Notes under the pieces: generated by a model
Told to the model about the DNA's origin: nothing
What the model saw: the letters and a program-made list of their open reading frames with translations, nothing else
Database searches by the model: none
Assembly: GCF_000153125.2 (NCBI RefSeq)
Contig: NZ_CM002299.1
Location: 3,112,928 to 3,176,927 of the forward strand
Source: Congregibacter litoralis KT71
GTDB taxonomy: Bacteria > Pseudomonadota > Gammaproteobacteria > Pseudomonadales > Halieaceae
Reading direction: 5' to 3'
DNA length: 64,000 nt
Shown here: in pieces, positions 20,958-30,132 of the stretch
Layout: each line of letters opens with the position of its first letter
How positions within the stretch are numbered: the stretch's first letter is position 1
Translations under genes and position numbers: made by a program

Positions 20958-22895
20958 CTACGATGCCTGAACGTCAGCGACGACAGCGCGGCCATGGAGC
21001 GCCACGTCACGGTCGAGGATCTCTGCGAATGCCTCAATGGACATCGTTCCGAGGTCCTCACCATTACGCGACCGCACGGCCACTGTCTTCGCTTCGACTT
21101 CTTTTTCCCCCACCACGAGTAGGTAGGGAATGCGCTGAATTGTGTGCTCGCGGATTTTAAAGCCGATTTTCTCGTTTCTCAAGTCCGAAAAAACCCGAAA
21201 ACCCTTGTTTTTCAAGGAATCTTCCACAAATTGGACGTATTCGTCCTGCTTTTCGGTGATATTCAGGACCACGGCCTGTTTCGGCGCGAGCCAAACGGGA
21301 AATGCCCCTTCGAAGTTTTCGATGAGAATTCCGATAAATCGCTCGAAAGATCCCAGAATCGCCCGGTGCAACATCACCGGTGTTTTGCGGGAACCATCCT
21401 CAGCAACGTACTGCGCATCCAGTCGCCCGGGCATGGAGAAATCCACCTGCACCGTGCCCATCTGCCAGACCCGACCGATACAGTCCTTGAGGGAAAACTC
21501 GATCTTGGGTCCATAAAAGGCGCCCTCTCCCGGCAGCTCCTGCCAATCCAGTTCCTGGGCATCCAGGGCGTCCGCCAGGGCCTTCTCGGCACGATCCCAG
21601 TCTTCGTCAGACCCCACGCGCTTGGGCGGGCGGGTCGAAAGACGATAAATCACCTCGTCGAAGCCAAAGTCCCGGTACACCGCGTGGAGAAAATCGATGA
21701 ACGTGGAGACCTCCGACTGTATCTGCTCTTCCGTGCAGAAAATGTGGCCGTCGTCCTGAGTAAAGCCCCGCACACGCATGATGCCGTGGAGGGAGCCCGA
21801 GGGTTCGTTGCGGTGACAGCTGCCGAACTCCGCGAGTCGCAGGGGCAGATCGCGGTAGGAGCGCAGCCCCTGATTGAAGACCTGCACGTGACAGGGGCAG
21901 TTCATGGGTTTGACCGCAAATTCCCGCTCATCCGCCTGAAGCATGAACATGTCATCGCCAAACTTGTCCGCATGGCCGGATTTTTCCCAGAGGGACATGT
22001 CCACGAGCTGGGGCGTTTTGATTTCCTGGTAGCCATTGGCGCGCTGCTGCTCGCGCATGTATTGCTCGATGACCTGATAAATGGTCCAGCCCTGGGGGTG
22101 CCAGAACACCATGCCCGGTGCTTCTTCCTGGGTGTGAAACAAATCCAGCTTTTTGCCAATCTTGCGGTGATCGCGCTTTTCGGCTTCCTCGATGCGGTGG
22201 AGGTACTGCTTGAGCTGTTTTTTGTTCGCCCAGGCCGTGCCGTAAACGCGCTGGAGCATTTCGTTGTTCGCATCGCCACGCCAATAGGCACCCGCCAGCT
22301 TGGTGAGCTTGAAAGCGCCCAGCTTCCCGGTGCTCGGCACGTGGGGACCGCGACACAGATCCATCCATTCGCCCTGGCGATAGAGCGATATCTCCTCACC
22401 CTCGGGCAGGTCCCGGATGATCTCGACCTTGTAACTTTCTCCCATCTTCTCAAAGGCGGCAGCGGCTGCATCGCGGTCCATCACAATGCGCTCCACGGGC
22501 AGGTCGGCAGAGACAATCTCCGCCATGCGCGCCTCAATCTTTGGCAGGTCTTCGGGGGTGAACTGATGCTCGCCGGCAAAATCGTAATAAAAGCCGTCTT
22601 CTATAACGGGACCGATGGTCACCTGGGTGCCGGGAAACAGGTCCTGCACGGCCATGGCCAGCAGGTGCGCAGTGGAGTGACGGATGATCTCCACGCCGGC
22701 CTCGTCGCGCTCGGTGATAATCGCCAGGGCGGCATCGGCGTCTATGCTGAAGCTGGTATCGACCTCACGGCCATTAACAACACCGGCAAGAGCGGCCTTG
22801 GCCAGACCCGGACCGATATCCGCGGCCACGTCGTGCACGGTGACCGCGTGATCAAATTCTCGTTGGCTGCCATCAGGCAAAGTAATGGTTGGCAT
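20958..22895 (-). CDS. thrS: threonine-tRNA ligase
   Basis: A 645-residue synthetase starting [14 protein letters not shown]. The ATG at 22895 has AAGGAG nine bases upstream. The longer reading frame to 23078 adds 61 residues that look like untranslated leader. In order it has a TGS domain (1-62), the editing domain with [12 protein letters not shown], the class II catalytic core with CPCHVQVF and the zinc cysteine, motif 3 and the anticodon-binding domain. It is the first gene of the infC-rpmI-rplT-pheST run and lies 97 bases upstream of infC. Confidence 0.97.
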   Translation of the reverse strand: MPTITLPDGSQREFDHAVTVHDVAADIGPGLAKAALAGVVNGREVDTSFSIDADAALAIITERDEAGVEIIRHSTAHLLAMAVQDLFPGTQVTIGPVIEDGFYYDFAGEHQFTPEDLPKIEARMAEIVSADLPVERIVMDRDAAAAAFEKMGESYKVEIIRDLPEGEEISLYRQGEWMDLCRGPHVPSTGKLGAFKLTKLAGAYWRGDANNEMLQRVYGTAWANKKQLKQYLHRIEEAEKRDHRKIGKKLDLFHTQEEAPGMVFWHPQGWTIYQVIEQYMREQQRANGYQEIKTPQLVDMSLWEKSGHADKFGDDMFMLQADEREFAVKPMNCPCHVQVFNQGLRSYRDLPLRLAEFGSCHRNEPSGSLHGIMRVRGFTQDDGHIFCTEEQIQSEVSTFIDFLHAVYRDFGFDEVIYRLSTRPPKRVGSDEDWDRAEKALADALDAQELDWQELPGEGAFYGPKIEFSLKDCIGRVWQMGTVQVDFSMPGRLDAQYVAEDGSRKTPVMLHRAILGSFERFIGILIENFEGAFPVWLAPKQAVVLNITEKQDEYVQFVEDSLKNKGFRVFSDLRNEKIGFKIREHTIQRIPYLLVVGEKEVEAKTVAVRSRNGEDLGTMSIEAFAEILDRDVALHGRAVVADVQAS

Positions 22896-23069
22896 CTTGT
22901 GCGTCTCCTTCAGTGGTGGCCCCCACGAAAGGCCACGTGATTTCGGTGAAGATAGAACCCCACCGCGGGGCGCGCATTCTGCCCCAGAGCCACGAGAGAT
23001 TAAAGAGAAGAAGTACCGCTCACTAGCTGCTAAAGTTTTGCCCTGCCTTACTCGCCAAGGAACCCTGTC

Positions 23070-24401
23070 ATGACCCACCTCCCTCGCCTCCTCCTAGCCA
23101 CGGTCCTCCTGTGCACGGCCTTCCCCGCGCTGAGCAAGGGCGAAGCCCAGACCCGCTGGGAACTCATGAACCAGATTCGTCAGGAGAAGTTTGATCTGGT
23201 GCTGCCGGAGGTGATGCGGGAAAACGATGTGGAGATGTGGATCACCGTGAATCGTGAGGGCTACAACGACCCCCTCACGGAAGATTTTGGCAAGGGTTAC
23301 GTGGGTGGCTGGGGCTACTACATCTTCACCTACCGTGAGAGTGATTACGCCGAGGGCCGCGTCGAACGCGTCGCCCTGGGTATCGGCACACACCTTATCG
23401 AAGAGAACGGCGCCTACGACTACACCACCGAGGGCGAGTTTGATCTTGCTGCGTTTGTGGCAGAGCGCGACCCCAAGAGCATCGCGCTGAATTACTCGGA
23501 GCACATCGGCGGTGCCGACGGCCTCACATTGACAGCGTACCGACATCTGCAAAGTACCCTGGGTGAAAAATACAGCCAACGCTTTGTATCAGCGGAGAAG
23601 CTTGCCTCGGACTTTCGCTCCCGCCGGGTGGCAACGGAGATCGCCGCCTTTGCCCGGGCGGGCGAAATGTCACGCAAAATCGCCGAAACAGCGTTTTCCA
23701 ATGAAGTCATCACACCGGGGGTCACCACCCTCGCCGACGTCGCCTGGTGGATGCGGGAGCAGCAGTTTGCCAACAATCTGGGCACGTCTTTTGGTATGCC
23801 TTCGGTCTACATCACGGGCCCCGATGGCTTTGTCGCCCTGTCAGACGATCACGTGATACAGCGTGGCGACTTCCTCGCCATCGACTGGGGCGTGGGGTAC
23901 CTCAACTTCTTTACGGACATCAAACGCCAGGCCTATGTACTCAAGGAAGGCGAAACCGAAGTGCCCGCCAGCATCCAAAAAGCCTTCGATAACGGACGCA
24001 AAGTGCGGGATATCCTCAAAGCCACGATCAAGGCGGGACGCACCGCCGGCGATACCTACGACCTTGCCAACAGCGCGATTAACGAAGCCGGCTTCAAGGT
24101 CATGGAGAAGTTCAACCAGCCTACGGATGATCCCAGCGTGGTGGACGTCATCATTGGCTGCCATAGCGTGGGCAACCTGGGCCACGGCATCGGCCCCTCC
24201 ATCGCCTGGTTTAACCCCGAGCGCATGAAGTACATGATCCACCCGAGCAACCTCTTCTCCATCGAACTCTTTGCCTACACCGCCATCCCCGAATGGGGCA
24301 ACAAGAAACTGCGTGTGCCTCTGGAGGACGATGCCGTGGTCACGGAACGCGGTGTGGAATGGGTCTATCCCGTCACCAATCGGGTACTGGTAATCCGCTA
24401 A
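23070..24401 (+). CDS. exported M24-family Xaa-Pro-type peptidase
   Basis: A 443-residue protein with a signal peptide (1-22, cleaving near FPALSKGEA), an N-terminal creatinase-like domain and a C-terminal pita-bread M24 domain. Candidate metal ligands are Asp272 (IDWGVG), Asp283 (FTDIKRQ), His372 (GHGIG), Glu399 (SIELFAY) and a glutamate near 427. Family members remove residues before proline from peptides. The exported location fits the other secreted peptidases in this window. It is divergent from thrS, with the start ATG at 23070. Confidence 0.85.
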   Translation: MTHLPRLLLATVLLCTAFPALSKGEAQTRWELMNQIRQEKFDLVLPEVMRENDVEMWITVNREGYNDPLTEDFGKGYVGGWGYYIFTYRESDYAEGRVERVALGIGTHLIEENGAYDYTTEGEFDLAAFVAERDPKSIALNYSEHIGGADGLTLTAYRHLQSTLGEKYSQRFVSAEKLASDFRSRRVATEIAAFARAGEMSRKIAETAFSNEVITPGVTTLADVAWWMREQQFANNLGTSFGMPSVYITGPDGFVALSDDHVIQRGDFLAIDWGVGYLNFFTDIKRQAYVLKEGETEVPASIQKAFDNGRKVRDILKATIKAGRTAGDTYDLANSAINEAGFKVMEKFNQPTDDPSVVDVIIGCHSVGNLGHGIGPSIAWFNPERMKYMIHPSNLFSIELFAYTAIPEWGNKKLRVPLEDDAVVTERGVEWVYPVTNRVLVIR

Positions 24402-24428
24402 GGCCCGCTGCGGCGTCGCCGTTGGCGA

Positions 24429-26447
24429 TCAGCTCATAAAGGTTTGCTGCTTGATCTCCGTGAGTTGATCGCGGAGCGCCGCTGCCTGCTCAAACTCCAG
24501 ATTCTTGGCGTGCTCATGCATCTGCGCTTCCATCTTATCGAGGCGCCGCGAGAGTGCCGCCGGCGATAGCTTGAGGAGTTCCTGACCGTAGGCCAGGGTT
24601 TCCTCGGCCACCTTTTGCCCCTTGGCTTTGGCCTTGGTGGGCATGCGCCGGGCACCTTCCATGATGTCCTGAATGCTTTTGGTTACACCGATGGGGGTGA
24701 TGTTATTCGCCTCATTAAAGGCCACCTGTTTGCGCCGACGGCGATCCGTCTCATCAATGGCCCGCTGCATGGAGCCCGTGACCTTGTCAGCGTAGAGGAT
24801 TGCCCTGCCCCGCAGGTTCCTGGCGCCCCTCCCGATGGTCTGGATCAGGGAGCGGTCCGAACGTAAAAAGCCCTCTTTATCCGCATCGAGAATGGCCACC
24901 AGGGCGACTTCGGGCATATCCAGGCCCTCCCGCAGCAGGTTAATCCCCACCAGCACGTCGAACTTACCCAGACGGAGATCGCGAATTATTTCCACGCGCT
25001 CCACAGTGTCGATGTCCGAGTGGAGATAGCGCACCCGCACGTCGTGCTCGTTGAGGTACTCGGTCAAGTCCTCCGACATGCGCTTGGTGAGCGTCGTCAC
25101 CAACACGCGATCGCCCATTTCGACGGCTTTATGAATCTCGCCAAGGAGGTCGTCTACCTGTGTGGTCGCCGGTCGAATCTCGATCTCGGGATCCGTGAGC
25201 CCCGTGGGCCGGACCACCTGCTCCACAACCTGACCGGCGTGAGCCTCCTCGTAGGGACCAGGCGTTGCGGATACAAACACCGCCTGGGGCAACAGGTTTT
25301 CCCACTCTTCAAAACGCAGGGGCCGGTTATCCAGGGCTGAGGGCAATCGGAAACCGTACTCCACGAGAGTTTCTTTTCGCGAGCGATCGCCCTTATACAT
25401 GGCGCCAATCTGCGGAATGCTGGCGTGGGATTCGTCGATAATCACCAGGGCATCATCGGGCAGGTATTCGTAAAGTGTCGGCGGCGCCTCGCCGGGAGCT
25501 CTCCCCGACAGATAGCGCGAGTAGTTCTCCACGCCCTGACAGTAACCAAGCTCGCGAATCATCTCGATGTCATAGCGGGTGCGCTGGGACAGGCGCTGCG
25601 CTTCCACGAGCTTCTCGACCGATTTGAGCTGCTTCACCCGCTCGTCAAGCTCGACCTCAATATGTTCGATGGCGTTGAGCATAATGTCACGGGACGTCAC
25701 GTAGTGGGTCTTGGGGTAAATGGTGACCCGGGGGACCTTGGCGATGATCGCTCCCGTGAGGGGATCAAAGAGACTGATGTTCTCCACCTCTTCGTCGAAG
25801 AGCTCAATACGGATGGCCTCGGCCTCGGCTTCCGCCGGGAACACATCGATCACATCCCCGCGAACACGGTAGGTACCGCGGGCAAAGTCAATGTCGTTGC
25901 GCTGGTATTGGAGCTCGGCGAGATGTCGCAGGACCTCCCGCTGGTCGATCATCTCTCCCCGTGAGATATGCATGACCATTTTGAAATAGGACTTGGGATC
26001 ACCCAGACCGTAGATCGCCGACACGGTCGCGACCACGATGCAGTCCTTGCGCTCGAGAAGTGCCTTGGTGGCCGACAGCCGCATCTGCTCGATGTGCTCG
26101 TTCACCGAGGCATCCTTCTCAATAAAGGTGTCCGACGACGGCACATAGGCCTCGGGCTGGTAGTAATCATAGTAGGAAACGAAGTACTCGACGGCGTTAT
26201 CCGGGAAAAACTCCTTGAACTCGCCGTAAAGCTGGGCGGCCAGGGTCTTGTTATGTGCCATCACGATGGTCGGGCGCTGAAGCTGCTCAATCACATGGGC
26301 CATGGTGAAGGTCTTGCCCGACCCCGTAACACCCAGAAGGGTTTGCGCCGCCAGCCCCGCCTGTATGCCCTCGACAATGGACTTGATAGCCGCGGGCTGA
26401 TCCCCGGCGGGCTTGAAACTTGAGTTAACTTTAAACGGCTTGCTCAT
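24429..26447 (-). CDS. uvrB: excinuclease ABC subunit UvrB
   Basis: A 672-residue UvrB. The Walker A motif GVTGSGKT, the damage-probing beta-hairpin [12 protein letters not shown], the helicase motif IIDESHAS, the motif VI region QTIGRGARN, and a C-terminal UVR domain ([20 protein letters not shown]) are all present. UvrB verifies damage handed over by UvrA and recruits UvrC. The ATG at 26447 matches the usual [11 protein letters not shown] start. An upstream TTG would add nine residues. It is convergent with the M24 gene. Confidence 0.97.
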   Translation of the reverse strand: MSKPFKVNSSFKPAGDQPAAIKSIVEGIQAGLAAQTLLGVTGSGKTFTMAHVIEQLQRPTIVMAHNKTLAAQLYGEFKEFFPDNAVEYFVSYYDYYQPEAYVPSSDTFIEKDASVNEHIEQMRLSATKALLERKDCIVVATVSAIYGLGDPKSYFKMVMHISRGEMIDQREVLRHLAELQYQRNDIDFARGTYRVRGDVIDVFPAEAEAEAIRIELFDEEVENISLFDPLTGAIIAKVPRVTIYPKTHYVTSRDIMLNAIEHIEVELDERVKQLKSVEKLVEAQRLSQRTRYDIEMIRELGYCQGVENYSRYLSGRAPGEAPPTLYEYLPDDALVIIDESHASIPQIGAMYKGDRSRKETLVEYGFRLPSALDNRPLRFEEWENLLPQAVFVSATPGPYEEAHAGQVVEQVVRPTGLTDPEIEIRPATTQVDDLLGEIHKAVEMGDRVLVTTLTKRMSEDLTEYLNEHDVRVRYLHSDIDTVERVEIIRDLRLGKFDVLVGINLLREGLDMPEVALVAILDADKEGFLRSDRSLIQTIGRGARNLRGRAILYADKVTGSMQRAIDETDRRRRKQVAFNEANNITPIGVTKSIQDIMEGARRMPTKAKAKGQKVAEETLAYGQELLKLSPAALSRRLDKMEAQMHEHAKNLEFEQAAALRDQLTEIKQQTFMS

Positions 26448-26545
26448 GGCAGGTGCTTTTGGCGAAAAGCCCAATAGTATAATTGGTGTTGATTCCGAAG
26501 CGGAGGGTGATTAGAATCGCGGCCTCTCCGAAAGGAGGGAGTTAC

Positions 26546-26621
26546 TCCGCCTTAGCTCAGTTGGTAGAGCAAATGACTGTTAATCATTGGGTCGCTGGTT
26601 CGAGCCCAGCAGGCGGAGCCA
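26546..26621 (+). tRNA. tRNA-Asn(GUU), probable integration site
   Basis: A 76-base tRNA with acceptor TCCGCCT/AGGCGGA, D-arm with TTGGTAGAGC, anticodon loop CTGTTAA (anticodon GTT), T-loop GGTTCGAGCCC and an encoded CCA. A terminator follows. Its 3' part reappears in a 33-base copy with one mismatch at 27940-27972, and in a more degenerate copy at 31881-31904, as expected for an attachment site used by integrating elements. Confidence 0.96.
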
Positions 26622-26638
26622 AATAGCTATATAAATGA

Positions 26639-26668
26639 AGGGGTTGCAGCGATGCAGCCCCTTTTTTT
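26639..26668 (+). terminator. terminator after tRNA-Asn
   Basis: AGGGGTTGCA, loop GCGA, TGCAGCCCCT, then a run of T residues. The ten-base-pair stem has one G-T pair. It lies 17 bases after the tRNA CCA end. Confidence 0.9.
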
Positions 26669-26720
26669 ATGGCTGTAGAGTGAGGTTGTGGTGACTTACG
26701 CGCAAGCGGCGGGCCAAGGA

Positions 26721-27575
26721 TCAAGCCCTCGCCTCGGCGCATTTACTGTTCAGTCCACCCTAAAGCGCTATCCAGCATTAACCTGCTGAGCTACGGTTGC
26801 GGCGCTATCCAGCAACAGCAACTCACGCTCACAGGAACCACGGATGCAGTCTCAACCGCTCGAAGAACCAACGCTATTCATATTGGCCGACAAAAAACGG
26901 ATCGTGCTCGAAGTACTCGTTGTGCTTGGCGTAATGCTGTTGGTAAAGGACCTTGCGGATCGCTTCAACGCCATTGGCGCAGGATCAATTGCCATGTGGT
27001 GCGGCATATTTGTTGCCACCTACTTTATGAACAAGCAGGGCGTTAACTGGAAAGACCGGGGCTTGGCCCTTCCCTCTGGTTCGATGAGCTGGGTGAAGGC
27101 TCTGGGCCTGGCAATACTTACCGTTGTAGCAGTACTCCTCTTAATGGCGCTTGTTGTGCCGCTCATTTCAGACCTGTTGGGCGCTCACATCCCAGAGAGT
27201 TCCACCGACCGATTCGAATTCTTCCTGGGCCAACCGCTTGTGTTCGTCGCATATCTGGTTGTGGTCATCTGGATTGGCGCGGCAGTGGGTGAAGAGCTGC
27301 TGATGCGCGGGTTTCTGCTGAACAGCCTGATTGAGCTCTTTGGTGGTCACAAGAAAGGCATAACCGCCGCCGTCGCACTGCACGCGCTAATCTTCGGGAT
27401 GCTACATATTTCGCAGGGTGTCCCTGGCATCATTGGCACGGCAGGCGTCGCAGTTATATTTGCAGTTGTCTATTTGTTTAATGGAAAAAAGTTGTTTCCA
27501 CTGATCATTGCGCACGGCTTGATTAACTCGATCAGCATTACTGCGTACTACTTGAGTGACGGCAAAATCACGTAG
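26721..27575 (+). repeat. direct repeat copy A: CPBP gene plus upstream DNA
   Basis: About 855 bases that recur in the same orientation at 40112-40964. The shared part begins some 120 bases before the CPBP start codon and ends with the stop codon. The flanks beyond differ. Each copy carries GCGCTATCCAGCA twice upstream of the gene. Confidence 0.9.
26844..27575 (+). CDS. CPBP-family intramembrane protease, copy 1
   Basis: A 243-residue protein with about seven hydrophobic segments. It carries the CPBP (Abi, PF02517) motifs: Glu150-Glu151 and Arg155 in GEELLMRGFLLN, His188 in FGMLHISQG and His224 in IIAHGLINS. The family includes eukaryotic Rce1 and bacterial immunity and maturation proteases. 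It lies just after tRNA-Asn in the accessory region and is about 92% identical (19 differences) to the copy at 40233, with all catalytic residues kept in both. The natural substrate is not evident. Confidence 0.88.
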   Translation: MQSQPLEEPTLFILADKKRIVLEVLVVLGVMLLVKDLADRFNAIGAGSIAMWCGIFVATYFMNKQGVNWKDRGLALPSGSMSWVKALGLAILTVVAVLLLMALVVPLISDLLGAHIPESSTDRFEFFLGQPLVFVAYLVVVIWIGAAVGEELLMRGFLLNSLIELFGGHKKGITAAVALHALIFGMLHISQGVPGIIGTAGVAVIFAVVYLFNGKKLFPLIIAHGLINSISITAYYLSDGKIT

Positions 27576-27715
27576 AAACTATCGGGGACTGACAATCACA
27601 TCTCTATAGACTGGTTTAATTCGTCATCTACGCTCGCGCGACAGCCATCTCTCATTCTCCAACATCGGTATCGACAAATTGGCTTCTTGAGGCCAAAAGA
27701 ATCTGCTCCTTGATC

Positions 27716-27850
27716 TCAAGCAACTGCCCGACTCCATTCAGCGAACGCAATTAACCTAAGATCACAACAACGTTGAGCTCGGACTAAATGCCTTACGAGG
27801 TTTGGCAAAGTTAGTAGGCTGCGCGAGCACTATTTCAGCACACTTCGTTA
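27716..27850 (-). pseudogene. IS6-family transposase C-terminal relic (a)
   Basis: The reverse strand from 27817 to 27716 reads LVRHLVRAQRCCDLRLIAF then AEWSRAVA and a stop, which matches the RHL..A..YR.LR..AF..W ending of IS6/IS240-type transposases. Upstream similarity seems to continue to about 27850 in another frame. It is one of four relics, all on the minus strand. Confidence 0.75.
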
Positions 27851-27939
27851 CTAAACCTTCTTATCGCCTACTCAACTCAACTTATTGCAACTCGTTGAAA
27901 TTAGGACCATTCTGATGAGAACCAATTAACTGTGACTGC

Positions 27940-27972
27940 CTGTTAATCATTGGGTCGCTGATTCGAGCCCAG
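27940..27972 (+). repeat. copy of the tRNA-Asn 3' part (att-like)
   Basis: Thirty-two of 33 bases match tRNA-Asn positions 26577-26609, from the anticodon loop through the T-loop. The sequence then diverges, so this is not a working tRNA. Such partial copies are left at the far end of elements that integrate into tRNA genes. Confidence 0.85.
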
Positions 27973-27991
27973 TTAGGTGAGCTGGGGTTTC

Positions 27992-28063
27992 GAGCAGCAC
28001 TGCTGCGAACCAGCGAACGACCGCAAGCTGTGTTTGCGGGCCGGGGGAGCCCTATTTAGGGCT
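27992..28063. other. three consecutive small hairpins
   Basis: Three inverted repeats follow each other: AGCAG/TGCTG around 27994, CCGCAA with TTGCGG at 28021-28039, and the perfect AGCCCTA-TT-TAGGGCT at 28048-28063. No T run follows, so an ordinary terminator is unlikely. They may be the end of a lost element or a structured RNA. Confidence 0.45.
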
Positions 28064-28172
28064 TAAAACCTCTAATTCAAGCTGAGATTGAAGCGATAGT
28101 GGAGCCAAACGACGTAGAAAATGATATCGGGCGGGAATCGGTGACGTTTATCGGTCTTCATCGGTCGACTCT

Positions 28173-28203
28173 ACCAATCCGAGCCAGTTAACTTGGCGAT
28201 ACC
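28173..28203 (+). repeat. 31-base dispersed repeat, copy 1
   Basis: About 27 of 31 bases match 37414-37444, sharing the core CAGTTAACTTGGCGA. It lies four bases before the end of the sulfatase gene. The other copy is upstream of the GST-like gene. Possibly the end of a lost element. Confidence 0.6.
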
Positions 28204-28206
28204 ATC

Positions 28207-29592
28207 TCAGCGAATAGCATCCAACTCCGCAAGTAATTCGCTCCGCACACTTGAGTAGTCACCACCGCTTCCAAGTAACTCCGTAGTTTCCAGGGGATCG
28301 TTAATCAAATCGTACAAAACCTGTTGGCCCTCCGCGTACTCTATTAACTTGTACTGCTGGTTACGAATAGCCCAACCCGTTTCTCGCTCACTCTCAAATG
28401 CCACGTAGTTATACTGTCGCGGCGCTATATCTGTCTCGCTTAGCAGCTCCCGAAAACTAACACTGTCGTGGATTGCGCTGACATCACTGCCTGCCAACTG
28501 AGCAATAGTGGCGAAAAAATCGGTAGCGTTAATCAGCGCACTCTCGCGCTCATTGCGCCGACCAACCCCCATCCCGGACGCGATCATGGGTACGGCTATA
28601 CCCCCCTCTGCCAGCGTGGCCTTGCTGCCGTTGACATACACGAGAGAGTCCGTAACTTGCGCCGGGGTTCCATTGTCCCCGATGAAGAACACGATGGTAT
28701 TGCTGCGCTGCTCCTCACTCATAGAATCGAGTAAGCGACCAATTTCTGTATCCATCGCTTCAATGGCTGCCAGATAATAGTCCCGAGGGTTATCTTCGAT
28801 GTCACTCTCCTGGCCAGACAAGTAGCGGTTGCTCAGGTCAGCGGGCGGTAGATGCAGAGGCAGGTGAGGAGCCACATAGGCCAGCCACAAAAACCAAGAA
28901 GATGACTGTTCCTGAATCCACTCGATCGCAGAATCTGTCAGTTGTGTCGTGTTGTAACTAGTGGACTGCTCGCTTTGACCATTGGTCGAGAACGTCCAGG
29001 CATAGTAATCAGGGATAGCACCCCCTAATGACCCCGCGAAGTACGGTATGCCCATATCATTGGGGTGCGACTGCGCAGCACCGTTACCCCCCAAGTGCCA
29101 TTTACCAATCAACGCCGACTGGTACTGTGCTGTTTGTTCATCACTAGCCAAATACCGGTGTAAAACTTCTTCACTGGCCGGCAATTCGTCGCCGATGGCT
29201 AATACGCCCGTGCTGGTGCCATATTTCCCGGTAATCAGCGCGCTTCGGGTGGTCGTGCAGCCTGGCGTGGCCCAAAAGTTGTCAAACACCAGGCCATTTG
29301 CCGCAAGCGTATCAAGGGTCGGCGTGGCCGGGAGGTCCTGGCTCAGCGCATATTGCGCCGAGGAGTCCAGGCCCTGATCATCTGAAATGATCAGTAAGAT
29401 ATTAGGTTTCGGGTCATCTGAAGCAGTCGTGTCTGAGGAGTCAGCAACTGGCGCTGAAGCTTCGACAACGACCGCTGTATCCGATGCAACCGCTTCGACC
29501 GCGCCGCTGCCCCCACCCCCGCAGGCGGTTAGAGTCGATAGAACTCCCAGAAAAAAAATAGATGTGTTTGCAATTCGAGTAGCCAATCGCAT
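28207..29592 (-). CDS. sulfatase-family lipoprotein
   Basis: A 461-residue sulfatase (alkaline-phosphatase superfamily) with a lipobox LTAC, the acylated Cys24 followed by GGGGSG. Metal-binding Asp71-Asp72 are in IISDDQG. The modification motif CTTTRSALITGKYG has Cys112 as the expected formylglycine residue and Arg116. Histidines in GKWHLGG and PHLPLH, and the aspartate and asparagine in IGDNGTP, complete the site. Thr replaces the usual Pro/Ala of CxPxR, as in some marine sulfatases. It would hydrolyse sulfate esters of algal polysaccharides or small molecules at the cell surface. No formylglycine-generating enzyme is encoded nearby. Confidence 0.88.
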   Translation of the reverse strand: MRLATRIANTSIFFLGVLSTLTACGGGGSGAVEAVASDTAVVVEASAPVADSSDTTASDDPKPNILLIISDDQGLDSSAQYALSQDLPATPTLDTLAANGLVFDNFWATPGCTTTRSALITGKYGTSTGVLAIGDELPASEEVLHRYLASDEQTAQYQSALIGKWHLGGNGAAQSHPNDMGIPYFAGSLGGAIPDYYAWTFSTNGQSEQSTSYNTTQLTDSAIEWIQEQSSSWFLWLAYVAPHLPLHLPPADLSNRYLSGQESDIEDNPRDYYLAAIEAMDTEIGRLLDSMSEEQRSNTIVFFIGDNGTPAQVTDSLVYVNGSKATLAEGGIAVPMIASGMGVGRRNERESALINATDFFATIAQLAGSDVSAIHDSVSFRELLSETDIAPRQYNYVAFESERETGWAIRNQQYKLIEYAEGQQVLYDLINDPLETTELLGSGGDYSSVRSELLAELDAIR

Positions 29593-29607
29593 AAGTTTTC
29601 CCCGATC

Positions 29608-30132
29608 TTATTGATTCACTTTGGCTGGTGGCACCGTCAGCTCTACAACCGGTTCATCGCGCGTGACTGCGTATTTATATTTCTCAGAATTGGTAGAGGA
29701 GCTAACCGAAATCTCGTAACGACCCGCAGAAGGCCCTGAAGAGAACAGATTCAAATCAAGAAACACCGATGGCACGTTTTCGGGGATACGAAACACCGCA
29801 AGCGCGGTAATTTGATCCACTTGCTGCTCCAACCTCGAATGCGATACGGACGGGGCGAGGCGAAGGTCCAGCATTTGCACGTCACCGTCAGGCAGGTAGA
29901 CATTCATACCGTTTTTTATCCGGTCGCGCAGTGCATCGTAAGAACGCTGAAATTCCGCAGGCGACAAACTACACGTTGAATCGCAGTCGCCCATTACGAC
30001 CATCGGATCCATGGCCAACACCATGTAAATCTTGTTGTCCTCGAAACGAAACGTCGCATGCTGTGCAGGAAGAAGATGCGCTTTAGCCGGCAAACCCAGC
30101 AGTAGCATAGCAACAACAATCAACACCCTCAT
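29608..30132 (-). CDS. exported protein coupled to the YHYH lipoprotein
   Basis: A 174-residue protein starting MRVLIVVAMLLLGLPAKAHL, a clear signal peptide with the mature start at the histidine. The start ATG overlaps the stop of the YHYH gene in ATGA, so they are translationally coupled. The longer frame upstream lies inside that gene and was rejected. The mature part looks beta-rich, with two close cysteines in GDCDSTCSL. It faintly recalls the N-terminal periplasmic part of HupE-like proteins. I do not recognise the family. The sulfatase gene follows 15 bases later. Confidence 0.75.
   Translation of the reverse strand: MRVLIVVAMLLLGLPAKAHLLPAQHATFRFEDNKIYMVLAMDPMVVMGDCDSTCSLSPAEFQRSYDALRDRIKNGMNVYLPDGDVQMLDLRLAPSVSHSRLEQQVDQITALAVFRIPENVPSVFLDLNLFSSGPSAGRYEISVSSSTNSEKYKYAVTRDEPVVELTVPPAKVNQ

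Larger units (their letters stand above)
27576..28206. other. gene-free, AT-richer stretch with mobile-element debris
   Basis: About 630 bases with no convincing intact gene. It contains a transposase C-terminal relic (27716-27850), a tRNA-Asn fragment (27940-27972), three small hairpins (27992-28063) and one copy of a 31-base repeat (28173-28203). These are listed separately. Confidence 0.8.

Noticed and set aside
21144..22940. A 598-codon open frame on the plus strand opposite thrS
   Set aside because: thrS is unmistakable on the other strand. The opposite frame is His/Gly/Leu-rich noise without motifs.
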